Below the pieces are notes generated by a model. The model ran no database searches. It saw only the letters and a list, made by a program, of their open reading frames with translations, and was not told the DNA's origin. This document shows positions 40,282 through 49,804 of a DNA stretch of 64,000 bases, piece after piece. Source of the DNA: Paracoccus tibetensis (lineage in GTDB: Bacteria > Pseudomonadota > Alphaproteobacteria > Rhodobacterales > Rhodobacteraceae); contig NZ_FMVT01000001.1 in the NCBI RefSeq assembly GCF_900102505.1, forward strand, positions 186,001-250,000, read 5' to 3'. Each line of letters opens with the position of its first letter. Position 1 is the stretch's first letter. A program made the position numbers and the translations under genes.

Positions 40282-41777
40282 GCTGGCTGCTGGTCAATCC
40301 GATCCTGATACCGCTGCTGACCGCAGTCCTGGCCTACATGTTCCGCTTCAACCCGGCCGGGCGCTGGATCTCGGTCGCCGGGACCGTCGCGCTGCTGCTG
40401 GCCAGCGTCCTGATGATGGCCGAGGTGCTGGAGCACGGCGTCATCGCCGCGCAGATGTCGAACTGGCAGGCGCCCTTCGGCATCACGCTGGTCGCCGACT
40501 ATCTCGGCGCGGTCATGGTCGTGATCACCGCGATCACCGGCCTCGCCACCGTCATCTACAGCCTGGCCGAGATCCCCGAGCGGCTGGAGCGGCTTGGCTT
40601 CCACGCCCTGCTCCAGGTGCTGATGGCCGCCGTCTGCGGCGCCTTCCTGACCGGGGACCTCTTCAACCTCTACGTCTGGTTCGAGGTCATGCTGATCTCC
40701 AGCTTCGGCCTTCTGGTGCTGGGCGGCAGCAAGGAGCAGCTGGACGGCGGCATCAAGTACGTGACGCTGAACCTCGTCTCGACCATCATGTTCCTCTCGG
40801 GGATCGGCCTTCTCTACGGGGTCACCGGCACGCTCAACATGGCCGACCTGCACCTGGCCGTGCGCGAGGTCGAGAACCAGGGCCTGCTGACCACGATTGC
40901 GGTGATGTTCCTCGTCGCCTTCGGGGTGAAGGCCGCGCTCTTCCCGCTGTTCTTCTGGCTGCCGGCCTCGTACCACACGCCGCCGGTCGCGGTGTCGGCC
41001 ATCTTCGCGGGCCTGCTGACCAAGGTCGGGGTCTATGCGATGATCCGCACCTTCACGCTGATCTTCGATCACGACGTCGGCTACACGCACCAGATCATGC
41101 TCTGGCTCGCGGTGCTGACGATGGTGACGGGCGTTCTGGGAGCGGCGGCAATGAACGACTTCCGGCGCATCCTGTCCTTCCACATCATCAGCCAGATCGG
41201 CTACATGATCCTGGGCCTAGCGCTGTTCACGCCGCTCGGCCTCGTGGGCGCGGTCTTCTACCTCGTGCACCACATCATCGTGAAGGCGAACCTGTTCTTC
41301 GTGGCGGGCGTCGCCAAGCGAATCGCGGGCTCGACCGACCTCGCGCGGATCGGCGGGCTCTACGCCCACGCGCCGCTGCTGGCCTTCCTGTTCCTGATCC
41401 CGGCCTTCTCGCTGGCGGGCTTCCCGCCGCTGTCGGGCTTCTGGGCGAAATACGTGCTGGTGAAGGCGGCGCTGGACTTGCAGATGTGGTTCGTCGCGGG
41501 CGTCTCGTTGGCGGTCGGCCTGCTGACCATCTACTCGATGACCAAGATCTGGGGCGCGGCCTTCTGGCCCGCGCATCCCGAGGGCAAAAGACCCCGCCTC
41601 GGCGACGTGCCCGTGGGCGAGCGGCTGGCCCTGATGCTGCCGATCATCGGGCTGGCGCTCTTGACGTGCATCATCGGCCTCTTCCCCGAGCCCTTCGTGC
41701 AGTTCGCCGAGACCTCGGCCGCGCAGCTCCTGGATTCCACCGACTACGTGACCACCGTTCTGGGGGTGCAGCCATGA
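40278..41777 (+). CDS. mrpD: Mrp Na+/H+ antiporter subunit D
   Basis: 499 residues, about 14 helices, the second antiporter-like subunit, related to NuoM and NuoN. Motifs are NLYVWFEVMLISSFGLLVLGG (conserved Glu), VKAALFPLFFWLPASYHTPPVAVSAIFAGLLTKVG (conserved Lys) and NDFRRILSFHIISQIGYMILG. The start ATG 40278 overlaps the mrpC stop in ATGA. It overlaps mrpE in the same way. Confidence 0.96.
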   Translation: MSWLLVNPILIPLLTAVLAYMFRFNPAGRWISVAGTVALLLASVLMMAEVLEHGVIAAQMSNWQAPFGITLVADYLGAVMVVITAITGLATVIYSLAEIPERLERLGFHALLQVLMAAVCGAFLTGDLFNLYVWFEVMLISSFGLLVLGGSKEQLDGGIKYVTLNLVSTIMFLSGIGLLYGVTGTLNMADLHLAVREVENQGLLTTIAVMFLVAFGVKAALFPLFFWLPASYHTPPVAVSAIFAGLLTKVGVYAMIRTFTLIFDHDVGYTHQIMLWLAVLTMVTGVLGAAAMNDFRRILSFHIISQIGYMILGLALFTPLGLVGAVFYLVHHIIVKANLFFVAGVAKRIAGSTDLARIGGLYAHAPLLAFLFLIPAFSLAGFPPLSGFWAKYVLVKAALDLQMWFVAGVSLAVGLLTIYSMTKIWGAAFWPAHPEGKRPRLGDVPVGERLALMLPIIGLALLTCIIGLFPEPFVQFAETSAAQLLDSTDYVTTVLGVQP

Positions 41778-42250
41778 ACCTCTTTGGCATCAACATGCTG
41801 CTGGCCTTCGCCTGGGTGGCGCTGACCGGCGATCTGTCCATTCTCGGCCTGCTGACCGGGGCGCTGATCGGACTTGCCGCCATGTGGCTGGTCCGGCCGC
41901 TGTTTCCCACCACCGGCACCTATTTCCTGCGGCTGTGGTACGCGATCCGGCTCGTGGTGATGTTCGTCTACGAGCTGGTTGTCAGCTCGTTCGCGGTCGT
42001 CCGGGACGTCATCACGCCCGGCCAAAGCTCGAAACCGGCGCTGATCGAGGTGCCGCTGAACGTGACGACGGACGCGCAGATAACGCTTCTGGCGAACTTC
42101 ATCTCGCTGACGCCGGGCACGCTGACGCTGGACGTGTCCGAGGACCGCAGCAAGCTTTATATCCATGCCATGTTCGGCGACGATCCCGACGCGATCCGGG
42201 CGCAGATCCGCGACCGGTTCGAGGTCTGGGTGCGCGAGGCGACGGAGTAG
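41774..42250 (+). CDS. mrpE: Mrp Na+/H+ antiporter subunit E
   Basis: 158 residues. Two or three N-terminal helices are followed by a soluble domain with the family's LANFISLTPGTLTLDVSEDRSKLYIHAMF. The upstream part shows YAIRLVVMFVYELVVSSFAVVRDVI. The start ATG 41774 overlaps the mrpD stop, and the gap to mrpF is four bases. Confidence 0.95.
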   Translation: MNLFGINMLLAFAWVALTGDLSILGLLTGALIGLAAMWLVRPLFPTTGTYFLRLWYAIRLVVMFVYELVVSSFAVVRDVITPGQSSKPALIEVPLNVTTDAQITLLANFISLTPGTLTLDVSEDRSKLYIHAMFGDDPDAIRAQIRDRFEVWVREATE

Positions 42251-42254
42251 GGCG

Positions 42255-42545
42255 ATGACATTTCTCGGATACGCAATCCTCTTCGGCTTCGCGATGGTCA
42301 TCCTGGGCGTGGCGCTGGCCTCGATCCGGCTGATCAAGGGGCCGACGCTGGCCGACCGGATCGTCGCGCTGGACATGATGACGGTGCAGCTGGTGGCCTT
42401 CGGCGGGCTCTCGGCCCTTCAGGCCGGCAGCGCGGCCTTCCTTGACGTCGCCGTGGTGCTGGCCCTCGTGGGCTTCCTGGCGACCGTCTGCCTGGCGCGC
42501 TACCTCGAGCGCCGCAACAGCATCAACCGTGAGGAGCAGGAGTGA
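42255..42545 (+). CDS. mrpF: Mrp Na+/H+ antiporter subunit F
   Basis: 96 residues, three helices. The conserved segment is RLIKGPTLADRIVALDMMTV, followed by FLDVAVVLALVGFLATVCLARYLER. It is one of the smallest Mrp subunits and is needed for the complete antiporter. The stop shares a base with the mrpG ATG (TGATG). Confidence 0.95.
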   Translation: MTFLGYAILFGFAMVILGVALASIRLIKGPTLADRIVALDMMTVQLVAFGGLSALQAGSAAFLDVAVVLALVGFLATVCLARYLERRNSINREEQE

Positions 42546-42901
42546 TGGTCGAGATCATCGTCGCCATTCTCGTCATCGCGGGCGGGTTCTTCTGCTTCGC
42601 CGCAGGCCTCGGGGTCCTGCGCCTGCCGGACCTGCTGATCCGCATGCACGCCTCGACCAAGGCCGGCACGCTCGGCTCGGGGCTGATCCTGACCGCCGTC
42701 GCCATCGCCTTTGCCGAGGGCACGGTCATCGCGCGCGCCGTCGCCGCGATCATCTTCCTGCTGCTGACCGCCCCCGTCGCGGCGCATCTGATCGGCCGCG
42801 CCGCCTTCCGCACCGGCGTGCCGATGAGCCCGCGCACCGACTGCGAGCCGGGCGTGGCCGAGGCCCTGCGCGGCCGCCCGGCCGAGCAAGCGCCCAAGTG
42901 A
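42545..42901 (+). CDS. mrpG: Mrp Na+/H+ antiporter subunit G
   Basis: 118 residues, three helices. Conserved segments are FFCFAAGLGVLRLPDLLIRMHASTKAGTLG (typical G..R.pD...R.HA.tK..TlG) and PVAAHLIGRAAFRTGVP. ATG 42545 overlaps the mrpF stop by one base; a GTG at 42542 is an alternative. Last gene of the operon, followed by a terminator 22 bases on. Confidence 0.95.
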   Translation: MVEIIVAILVIAGGFFCFAAGLGVLRLPDLLIRMHASTKAGTLGSGLILTAVAIAFAEGTVIARAVAAIIFLLLTAPVAAHLIGRAAFRTGVPMSPRTDCEPGVAEALRGRPAEQAPK

Positions 42902-42922
42902 CAGGGCGCCTGACAGGCCATC

Positions 42923-42947
42923 GGGCCGGCGCCGAGCCGGCCCTTTT
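42923..42947 (+). terminator. Rho-independent terminator of the mrp operon
   Basis: GGGCCGGC (42923-42930), loop GCCGA, GCCGGCCC (42936-42943), then TTTT. It lies 22 bases after the mrpG stop and before rnd, which therefore needs its own promoter in the 66 bases that follow. Confidence 0.85.
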
Positions 42948-43013
42948 CAATTTCGTGATCGGGGCGTAAATGTTCCCGAATGGCGGACGAACCGCCACAT
43001 GCGAAAGAGCCGA

Positions 43014-44210
43014 ATGAGCCAGGACCTGCCCACCATCACCCGCACCGAGGAGCTGGCGCTCTTCTGCGAGGCCGCAAAATCCGCCCCCTACGTCACCGTC
43101 GACACCGAGTTCCTGCGCGAGCGGACCTACTGGTCGAAGCTGTGCCTGATCCAGCTGGCCATTCCCGCCGCGGCCGATCCCGAAGGCGACGACGAGGCAC
43201 CGCCCGTCGCCGATGCCGTGCTGGTCGATCCGCTGGCCGAGGGGCTGTCGCTGGAGCCGCTCTACGATCTCTTCCGCAACGAGAATGTGGTCAAGGTCTT
43301 CCACGCGGCGCGGCAGGATCTCGAGATCTTCTTCCACGACGCGCAGATCTTTCCCACGCCGCTCTTCGACACGCAGGTCGCGGCGATGGTCTGCGGCTTC
43401 GGCGAGCAGGTCGGCTACGAGACGCTGGTCCGCAAGATCGCCCGCGCCAACCTGGACAAGTCCTCGCGCTTCACCGACTGGTCGCGCCGCCCGCTGTCGG
43501 ATGCGCAAAAGGCCTATGCGCTGGCCGACGTCACCCATCTGCGCGTCATCTACGAGTTTCTCGCCGCCGAGCTGACAAAGACCGGGCGCGACGCCTGGCT
43601 GGCCGAGGAGCTGGCCGTCCTGACCGATCCCGAGACCTACATCACGCGCCCCGACGAGGCCTGGCTGAAGGTCCGCACCCGCACCAACTCGCCGCGCTTC
43701 CTCGCCATCCTGCGCGAGCTGGCGCGCTTCCGCGAGGCTTATGCGCAGGAGCGGGACATCCCCCGCAGCCGCGTCTTCAAGGACGACGCGATGGTCGAAC
43801 TGGCCTCGACCAAGCCGCTGACAGAGGCCGATCTCGGCCGCTCGCGCCTTCTGCTGCGCGAGGCGCGCAAGGGCGAGATCGCGAACGGCATCCTGGCGGC
43901 GGTCAAGGCGGGCATCGAGGCGAAGGACCTGCCCCAACCCAAGGGCGAAGAGCCCGGGCGGCCCGGCAACCCGGCCCTGTCTGACCTGCTGCGTGTGCTC
44001 TTGAAGGCCAAGGCGGATGCGGCGGGAGTGGCGCCGAAGCTGATCGCCTCGGCCGCCGATCTCGACGCCATCGCCACGGGCGAGCGGAACCTGCCGGCGT
44101 TGCAGGGCTGGCGCGCCGAGGTCTTCGGCCGCGACGCCTTGCGCCTGACTGCGGGCGAGATCGCGCTGTCCGCGCAGGGCGGCTCGGTCCGGGTCGTGCC
44201 GGCGCGCTGA
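43014..44210 (+). CDS. rnd: Ribonuclease D
   Basis: 3'-5' exonuclease that trims tRNA and other small RNA ends. 398 residues. The DEDD residues are visible: Asp30 and Glu32 (VTVDTEF), Asp in VFHAARQDLEIFF, and Tyr/Asp in YALADVTHL. An HRDC-like helical domain follows (NSPRFLAILRELARFREAYAQERDIPRSRVFKDDAMVELA). ATG 43014 (MSQDLPTIT) with AAAGAG upstream is preferred over the in-frame ATG 42999. Its stop codon is part of a perfect palindrome shared with the stop of the opposite gene. Confidence 0.95.
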   Translation: MSQDLPTITRTEELALFCEAAKSAPYVTVDTEFLRERTYWSKLCLIQLAIPAAADPEGDDEAPPVADAVLVDPLAEGLSLEPLYDLFRNENVVKVFHAARQDLEIFFHDAQIFPTPLFDTQVAAMVCGFGEQVGYETLVRKIARANLDKSSRFTDWSRRPLSDAQKAYALADVTHLRVIYEFLAAELTKTGRDAWLAEELAVLTDPETYITRPDEAWLKVRTRTNSPRFLAILRELARFREAYAQERDIPRSRVFKDDAMVELASTKPLTEADLGRSRLLLREARKGEIANGILAAVKAGIEAKDLPQPKGEEPGRPGNPALSDLLRVLLKAKADAAGVAPKLIASAADLDAIATGERNLPALQGWRAEVFGRDALRLTAGEIALSAQGGSVRVVPAR

Positions 44211-44225
44211 GGCGCCGGCGCCTCA
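44208..44225. terminator. 18-bp perfect palindrome containing both stop codons of rnd and the PAS gene
   Basis: TGAGGCGCC followed by its exact complement GGCGCCTCA. The first three bases are the rnd stop, and the last three, read on the minus strand, are the stop of the convergent PAS-like gene. It can fold in either transcript as a short hairpin; no T tract follows. Confidence 0.5.
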
Positions 44226-44978
44226 GTTCTTGCGGGGATCGGCGGGACCGGGCGTGACGACGCGGAACATGGCGCGCCGCTCCTCGGGCGTCGTCGCAGG
44301 GCTGGCCGCGGGCCGGGCCGGGGCCGGGCTGCGCTCGAAACTGGGCGCGTGTTCGGCGAAGCCGATGGTCGAGGGCGAGGGCGGCAGGATGGTGCCGCCG
44401 TCGATGATCGGGAAGACGGCATCGCGCACCAGGTCGAAGCGGCGCGGGGCCGCGCCGATCTCGCCATCGGCGATCAGGCAGCCGAGGGCGCGGGTCACGT
44501 CGCCGAAATCCGAACGCAGGGGCAGAAGCAGCATCCGCGCGCCCATCTCGGGCCGCGCATAGCCGGACTTGCCGTGCAGCATCACCTCGGCGATCTGCGG
44601 CGCCTTGAAGACCGTCTCGAGCACGTCGGAAAAGCGCCCGCGCGAGCCGGCGTTCAGGAAGGCGCAGATCGGCATGCCCCGCACCTCCATCCCCATCAGG
44701 TCGATAAGGTGGCGCCCGGCGAGCCGCATCCGCGCCGCCCCCGGTGCGATGCGCTCCAGGATGAAGGCGAAGTCCAGCATCCGCGCGATGGCCCGCGGAT
44801 CGACATCCGAGCGCGCGGGCACGGCGCGACCCTTGCGAATCCCGTTCCAGTAGCCGCGCATGTCGCGGATGATCGTGTCGGCCGACGCGGTGCCATGATC
44901 CAGAAGCCGCACGACTTCGCCCCGGGACACGCCTGCGGCGCCGGGCGATTGCGTGGAATCGTCCTCTACATCGGACAT
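44223..44978 (-). CDS. PAS-domain-like protein (PF07310 type)
   Basis: 251 residues. The centre (RGYWNGIRKGRAVPARSDVDPRAIARMLDFAFILERIAPGAARMRLAGRHLIDLMGMEVRGMPICAFL, about residues 45-110) follows the alphaproteobacterial PAS-like family formerly called DUF1457. The remainder is a strand-rich domain and a Pro/Ala-rich tail from about residue 205. No kinase, cyclase or DNA-binding domain is attached, so it may bind a small ligand or partner. ATG 44978 (MSDVEDDST) with GGAGAC upstream is preferred over the in-frame ATG 45029. Function unknown. Confidence 0.7.
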   Translation of the reverse strand: MSDVEDDSTQSPGAAGVSRGEVVRLLDHGTASADTIIRDMRGYWNGIRKGRAVPARSDVDPRAIARMLDFAFILERIAPGAARMRLAGRHLIDLMGMEVRGMPICAFLNAGSRGRFSDVLETVFKAPQIAEVMLHGKSGYARPEMGARMLLLPLRSDFGDVTRALGCLIADGEIGAAPRRFDLVRDAVFPIIDGGTILPPSPSTIGFAEHAPSFERSPAPARPAASPATTPEERRAMFRVVTPGPADPRKN

Positions 44979-45171
44979 ACCAGTCTCCGTCACTCGTTCC
45001 TCTTGCAGGCTTCTGCCCCACCTCAACACAACGCAAGATTACCCGCATCCGCGGCGCCAGCCGAGTCATTTGATGAACGAATGGTTAATCGTGATCAGGG
45101 ACGCCCGGCCTTGACCGGATGCCGGGCAGCGGGCATCCCCGCAGCAGAAATCCTGCCGAAGGGAGCGCCGC

Positions 45172-45810
45172 ATGATGAACCGCACCGGCCTGATGGTCAT
45201 CCTCTCCTCGCCCTCGGGCGCGGGAAAGTCCACGCTGGCCCGGCGGCTGATGGAGTGGGACGACAGCCTGCGCTTCTCGGTCTCGGCCACCACGCGCGCC
45301 CCGCGCCCCGGTGAGGTGGACGGGGTCGACTACCACTTCACCTCGCCCGAGGAATTCGCGGCCATGGTCGAGGCGGGCCAGATGCTGGAACATGCCGAGG
45401 TCTTCGGCAACTTCTACGGCAGCCCGCGCGCGCCCGTCGAGGCCGCGATGGGCGAGGGGCGCGACACGCTCTTCGACGTGGACTGGCAGGGCGGCCAGCA
45501 GATTCGCGCCTCGGCGCTAGGCGGGCATGTCGTGTCCATCTTCGTGCTGCCCCCCTCGCTGCCCGAGCTGGAGCGGCGGCTGCGCGGGCGCGGGCAGGAC
45601 AGCGACGTGGTCATCGCCGGCCGGATGCTGAAGAGCCGGTCCGAGATCAGCCACTGGGCGGAATACGATTACGTGCTGGTCAACGACGATCTGGACGAGA
45701 CCGAGGCGAAGCTGCGGGCGATCCTGACGGCCGAGCGGCTGCGGCGCGACCGCCAGGCGGGGCTTGGTGCCTTCGTCAAGCGCCTGATGGCCGAGGAGAC
45801 GGCGCCGTGA
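45172..45810 (+). CDS. gmk: Guanylate kinase
   Basis: Phosphorylates GMP to GDP with ATP. 212 residues. The P-loop is [16 protein letters not shown]; the GMP-binding region has [37 protein letters not shown] and [11 protein letters not shown], and the lid is [21 protein letters not shown] 45172 with GGGAGCG upstream; ATG 45175 is equally possible. It overlaps the carbonic-anhydrase-like gene by four bases (GTGA). Confidence 0.97.
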   Translation: MMNRTGLMVILSSPSGAGKSTLARRLMEWDDSLRFSVSATTRAPRPGEVDGVDYHFTSPEEFAAMVEAGQMLEHAEVFGNFYGSPRAPVEAAMGEGRDTLFDVDWQGGQQIRASALGGHVVSIFVLPPSLPELERRLRGRGQDSDVVIAGRMLKSRSEISHWAEYDYVLVNDDLDETEAKLRAILTAERLRRDRQAGLGAFVKRLMAEETAP

Positions 45811-46346
45811 TCTGGACCCTCGACGGGCGGGCGCCCCGCATCGCGCCGGATGCCTGGATCGCGCCAGACGCGCAGGTCATCGGCGATGTCGCGCTGGAGG
45901 CCGAGGCCTCGGTCTGGTTCGGCGCGGTGCTGCGCGGCGACACCGAGGAGATCCGCATCGGCCGGGGCAGCAACGTGCAGGACCTCTGTTGCCTGCACAC
46001 CGACCCGGGCCACCCGCTGCTGATCGGGGCGGACTGCACCATCGGCCACCGCGCGATCCTCCACGGCTGCCGCATCGGCGACGGGGCGCTGGTCGGGATG
46101 GGCGCGACGATCCTCAACGGCGCGGTGATCGGCGCCGGCGCCCTGATCGGCGCGGGCGCGCTGATCCCCGAGGGCAAGGAGATCCCTGCCGGCGCGCTGG
46201 TGATGGGCGCGCCCGGCCGCGTGGTGCGGATGCTGGGCGAGGACGGGCTGGCAGGCCTGCGGGCCTCGGCCGCACGCTACCGCGCCAATGCCGCGCGCTT
46301 CCGAGCCGGGCTGGCCCCTGGCGCGCCCCTGGGCGCCACCCCATGA
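45807..46346 (+). CDS. Gamma-carbonic-anhydrase-like hexapeptide protein
   Basis: 179 residues forming a left-handed beta-helix of hexapeptide repeats. The three zinc histidines are visible as His64 ([10 protein letters not shown]), His81 and His86 ([10 protein letters not shown]), the YrdA/CaiE-like pattern. Whether it hydrates CO2 or has another role is not settled in this group. The start is GTG 45807 inside the gmk stop, and its end overlaps the PhoR-like gene in ATGA, so three unrelated genes are translationally coupled. Confidence 0.9.
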   Translation: MIWTLDGRAPRIAPDAWIAPDAQVIGDVALEAEASVWFGAVLRGDTEEIRIGRGSNVQDLCCLHTDPGHPLLIGADCTIGHRAILHGCRIGDGALVGMGATILNGAVIGAGALIGAGALIPEGKEIPAGALVMGAPGRVVRMLGEDGLAGLRASAARYRANAARFRAGLAPGAPLGATP

Positions 46347-47452
46347 GCCGCGAGGCGCAGCGCCGGGTCGGCGGGTTCCTCGAGGCCGTGCCGATCCCGA
46401 TGCTGGCGGTGGACGCGCAGGCCCGCACCATCGGCGCGAACGCGGCGGCCGTTGCGGTCTTCGGCGCGAACCTTCTCGACCGGCCCTTCGTCACGGTGCT
46501 GCGCCATCCGGGCGTGGTGCAGGCGGTGGACTGGGTGATCGCGCCGGAGCTTCATGCCGCGCCCGCCTCGGACCCCGACCTTCCGCCGCCGGCCGAAGGC
46601 GGCGTCGCCCTGCGCGCCCAGTTCTCGGCCGACGGGCGGCGCATCCTGGCCGAGGTCGCCGTCTCGCCCCTGCCGGCGCTGATCGGGCGCGGCGCCTTGG
46701 TCGCGATCCTCGACCGCTCGGTGACCGAAGAGGCCGAGCAGATGCGCCGGGACTTCGTGGCGAATGTCAGCCACGAGCTGAAGACGCCCCTGACCGCGCT
46801 TCTGGGCTTCATCGAGACCCTGCGCGGCCCCGCGCGCGAGGATGCCAACGCCCGCGGTCGCTTTCTAGACATCATGGAGCGCGAGGCGATGCGGATGAAC
46901 CGGCTCATCAGCGAGCTGCTGTCGCTGAGCCGCGTGCAGGCCGAGGAGCGGCGGCGCCCTTCCGAGCCGGTGGACCTGGCGGCGCTGCTGCGCAGCGTCC
47001 TGGCGACGATGGCCCCGGCCGCCGCCGCTGCGGGTGTCGCGGTGACCGCCGAGGGGCTGGAGCGGCCCGTGGTCCTGCCCGGCGACGCCGACCAGCTGAC
47101 GCAGGTGTTCCAGAACCTCGTGGAGAACGCGCTGAAATACGGCCGCTCTGGCGGGGTGCTGCGCGTCGCCATGACCGAGATCGCGCATGAGCCGCAGCTG
47201 CGCGGACCGGCCTGGGCCGTCGCGGTCGAGGATCGCGGCGACGGCATTGACGAGATCCACCTGCCGCGCCTGACCGAGCGCTTCTACCGCGTCGACGCCC
47301 ACCGCTCGCGCGAGGAGGGGGGCACGGGTCTCGGCCTCGCCATCGTCAAGCACATCATCAGCCGCCACCGCGGCCGCCTGCGGATCGAGAGCCGCCGCGG
47401 CGAGGGCACGCGCTTCACCGTGGTGCTGCCGCAGGGGCTGGACCGGGGCTGA
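46343..47452 (+). CDS. phoR: PhoR-like sensor histidine kinase without membrane segments
   Basis: 369 residues. A PAS domain (about residues 10-125) is followed by the HisKA box [23 protein letters not shown] with His144, which is the PhoR form of the motif, then the ATPase boxes [14 protein letters not shown] (N), [24 protein letters not shown] (G1/F) and [17 protein letters not shown] (G2). There is no hydrophobic helix at the N terminus, so unlike E. coli PhoR it appears cytoplasmic. No phoB, phoU or pst gene is adjacent; assignment to phosphate sensing rests on the motif only. Confidence 0.8.
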   Translation: MSREAQRRVGGFLEAVPIPMLAVDAQARTIGANAAAVAVFGANLLDRPFVTVLRHPGVVQAVDWVIAPELHAAPASDPDLPPPAEGGVALRAQFSADGRRILAEVAVSPLPALIGRGALVAILDRSVTEEAEQMRRDFVANVSHELKTPLTALLGFIETLRGPAREDANARGRFLDIMEREAMRMNRLISELLSLSRVQAEERRRPSEPVDLAALLRSVLATMAPAAAAAGVAVTAEGLERPVVLPGDADQLTQVFQNLVENALKYGRSGGVLRVAMTEIAHEPQLRGPAWAVAVEDRGDGIDEIHLPRLTERFYRVDAHRSREEGGTGLGLAIVKHIISRHRGRLRIESRRGEGTRFTVVLPQGLDRG

Positions 47453-47540
47453 CAGCGCGGGCCCCGAAAGCGGGCGCTGCCTCTCGCCCTTGCGGGCCGG
47501 CTGTCCTATAACCGCGGCAGATCCGATGGAGAAAGATCCG

Positions 47541-48296
47541 ATGTCGCAGGAAACGCAGGTCGATCCCGCCAAGCTTGCCGCCGCGCGGGCGGCGGTGGCG
47601 CTGGTCGAGACGGGGATGAAGCTGGGCCTGGGCACCGGCTCGACCGCCAGCATCATGGTGCGCGAGCTGGCCGCCCGCGTCCGCGCCGAGGGGCTGGCGC
47701 TGCGCTGCGCGGCGACCTCGCAGGCGACGGCCGACCTGGCCGCCTCGCTCGGGCTGCGGGTCGAGAGCCTGGACGAGATCGGCTGGCTGGACCTGACCAT
47801 CGACGGGGCCGACGAGGTGGATGCCGACCTGCACCTGATCAAGGGCGGCGGCGGTGCCCATCTGCGCGAGAAGATCGTGGCGGCGGCCTCGAACCGGATG
47901 GTGGTGATCGCCGATCCCGGCAAGATGGTCGAGCAGCTGGGCGCCTTTCCCCTTCCGGTCGAGGTCCTGGCCTTCGGCTTCGAGACGACGCGGGTGCTGA
48001 TCCGCCGCGCGCTGGAGGCGCTGGAGCTGGGCGAATGCGACGTCCTACAGCGGCTGCGCGGCAGCGAGCCCTGGATCACGGACGAGGGGAACCTGATCCT
48101 CGACCTGCATCTGGGCTGCATCCCCGATCCGGTCCTGCTGGCGCGCGCGCTGGCGGCGATCCCGGGCGTGGTCGAGCACGGGCTGTTCCTCGGCATGTGC
48201 AGCCTGGCCATCATCGGGCGCGAGGACGGCACCGTGGTCGAGCTGTCGCGCGACGCGGACATCGACGCCGACCTCCTGGCGGGCGAGGGAGAATAA
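47541..48296 (+). CDS. rpiA: Ribose-5-phosphate isomerase A
   Basis: Interconverts ribose-5-P and ribulose-5-P in the pentose phosphate pathway. 251 residues. Signatures are [12 protein letters not shown] (phosphate loop), [31 protein letters not shown] with the catalytic Asp/Glu/Lys, and the C-terminal [15 protein letters not shown] 47541 (MSQETQVDP) with GGAGA nine bases upstream is preferred over the in-frame ATG 47526. It precedes gor by three bases; both support reducing power and sugar phosphate balance. Confidence 0.96.
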   Translation: MSQETQVDPAKLAAARAAVALVETGMKLGLGTGSTASIMVRELAARVRAEGLALRCAATSQATADLAASLGLRVESLDEIGWLDLTIDGADEVDADLHLIKGGGGAHLREKIVAAASNRMVVIADPGKMVEQLGAFPLPVEVLAFGFETTRVLIRRALEALELGECDVLQRLRGSEPWITDEGNLILDLHLGCIPDPVLLARALAAIPGVVEHGLFLGMCSLAIIGREDGTVVELSRDADIDADLLAGEGE

Positions 48297-48299
48297 GCG

Positions 48300-49679
48300 G
48301 TGAGCTTCGACTACGACCTCTTCGTCATCGGCGGCGGCTCGGGCGGGGTGCGCGCGGCGCGCATCGCAGCCAGCGAGCACGGCGCCCGCGTCGGGCTGGC
48401 CGAGGAGAGCCGCATGGGCGGCACCTGCGTCATCCGGGGCTGCGTGCCCAAGAAGCTGATGGTCTTCGCCGCGCAGGCCGGGCTGATGGAGGCCGAGATG
48501 CGCGGCTACGGCTGGTGCGACGCCACCGCCGGCCGCTTCGACTGGCAGGTCTTCCGCGAGAAGCTGGACGCCGAGCTGCGCCGGTTGGAGCTGATCTACC
48601 GTGCCGCGCTGCAGAAGGCCGGCGTCACCATCCACGACCAGCGCGCCCGCCTGGTCGGCCATCACGAGGTCGAGCTGGCCGACGGCACCCGCCTCTCGGC
48701 CCGCCACATCCTGATCGCGGCCGGCGGCCGCCCGGCCAAGATCGGCGTTCCGGGCGAAGAGCTGGCGATGGTCTCGGACGATCTGTTCCTGATGGACGCG
48801 CTGCCCAAGAAGATGCTGCTGGTCGGCGGCGGCTTCATCGCCTGCGAGTTCTCGACCATCATGGCCGGCCTCGGGGTCGAGACGGTGCAGGTCTATCGCG
48901 GCGACGCCGTGCTGCGGGGCTTCGACCGCGAGGCGCGGGACATGGCGACGCTGCAGCTGAGCCAGGTCGGCGTGGACCTGCGCCTCGGCCCGACGCCGAC
49001 CCTGCTGGAGCGGGCGGGCGAGGGCGTCCGCGTCAGCTTCGACGACGGCAGCGCCGAGGCCTTCGACAGCGTCCTCTTCGCGACGGGCCGCACGCCCTAC
49101 ACGGCGGGCCTCGGCCTCGAGACGACCGAGGTGCGGCTGAAGCCGAACGGCGCGATCGAGGTGGACGAATGGTCGCAAACCTCGGTCCCCTCGATCTTCG
49201 CCGTGGGCGACGTGACCGACCGGGTGAACCTGACGCCGGTGGCGATCCGCGAAGGCCACGCCTTCGCGGACACCGTCTTCGGCGCCCGGCCGCGGACCGT
49301 CGATCATTCGCTCGTCGCGGCGGCGGTCTACCTGCGCCCGCACGAGCTGGGCACTGTCGGCCTGACCGAAGAGCAGGCGAAGGCGCGCGGGCCGGTCGAT
49401 GTCTATTCGACCGTCTTCCGCCCCATGCGCTCGATGTTCGCGGGCAGCGACGCGCGGGTGATGATGAAGCTGCTGGTCGATCCGGCCACCGACAAGGTGC
49501 TGGGCTGCCACATCTTCGGGCCCGAGGCCGGCGAGATGATCCAGCTGGCCGCCATTCCCATCGGCATGGGGGCGACCAAGGCGCAGTTCGACGCCACCAT
49601 CGCCGTGCATCCCACGGCGGCGGAGGAGCTGGTGACGATGCGCCATCCCTCGCGCCGGCATGAGGGGCTTGGGGGCTGA
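48300..49679 (+). CDS. gor: Glutathione-disulfide reductase
   Basis: Reduces oxidised glutathione with NADPH. 459 residues. The FAD loop is FVIGGGSGGVRAARIAA, the redox disulfide is Cys43/Cys48 in GGTCVIRGCVPKKL, the NADPH loop is LVGGGFIACEFSTIMAGLG with the Arg nearby (YRGDAVLRGFDREAR), and the C-terminal catalytic segment is VHPTAAEELVTM. The start is GTG 48300, just after the rpiA stop. Pairing with rpiA fits, since the pentose phosphate pathway supplies the NADPH. Confidence 0.95.
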   Translation: MSFDYDLFVIGGGSGGVRAARIAASEHGARVGLAEESRMGGTCVIRGCVPKKLMVFAAQAGLMEAEMRGYGWCDATAGRFDWQVFREKLDAELRRLELIYRAALQKAGVTIHDQRARLVGHHEVELADGTRLSARHILIAAGGRPAKIGVPGEELAMVSDDLFLMDALPKKMLLVGGGFIACEFSTIMAGLGVETVQVYRGDAVLRGFDREARDMATLQLSQVGVDLRLGPTPTLLERAGEGVRVSFDDGSAEAFDSVLFATGRTPYTAGLGLETTEVRLKPNGAIEVDEWSQTSVPSIFAVGDVTDRVNLTPVAIREGHAFADTVFGARPRTVDHSLVAAAVYLRPHELGTVGLTEEQAKARGPVDVYSTVFRPMRSMFAGSDARVMMKLLVDPATDKVLGCHIFGPEAGEMIQLAAIPIGMGATKAQFDATIAVHPTAAEELVTMRHPSRRHEGLGG

Positions 49680-49739
49680 CGTTCGCGTGTGCGCGGCCCT
49701 CTGACGCATGTTGAGGGCGGACCCAAGGTCGCGCATGGG

Positions 49740-49768
49740 TTGACATTTTGGCCCTGCGCCCCAGTTTC
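49740..49768 (+). promoter_or_regulatory. Possible promoter of hflK-hflC
   Basis: A consensus -35 box TTGACA (49740-49745) is followed after 17 bases by AGTTTC, a poor -10 box, 37 bases ahead of the hflK start. The gap between gor and hflK (125 bases) has no other obvious signal. The -10 match is weak, so this is tentative. Confidence 0.35.
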
Positions 49769-49804
49769 GAAAGCAATGAACCGACAACGAAAGTAGGACG
49801 ACGG

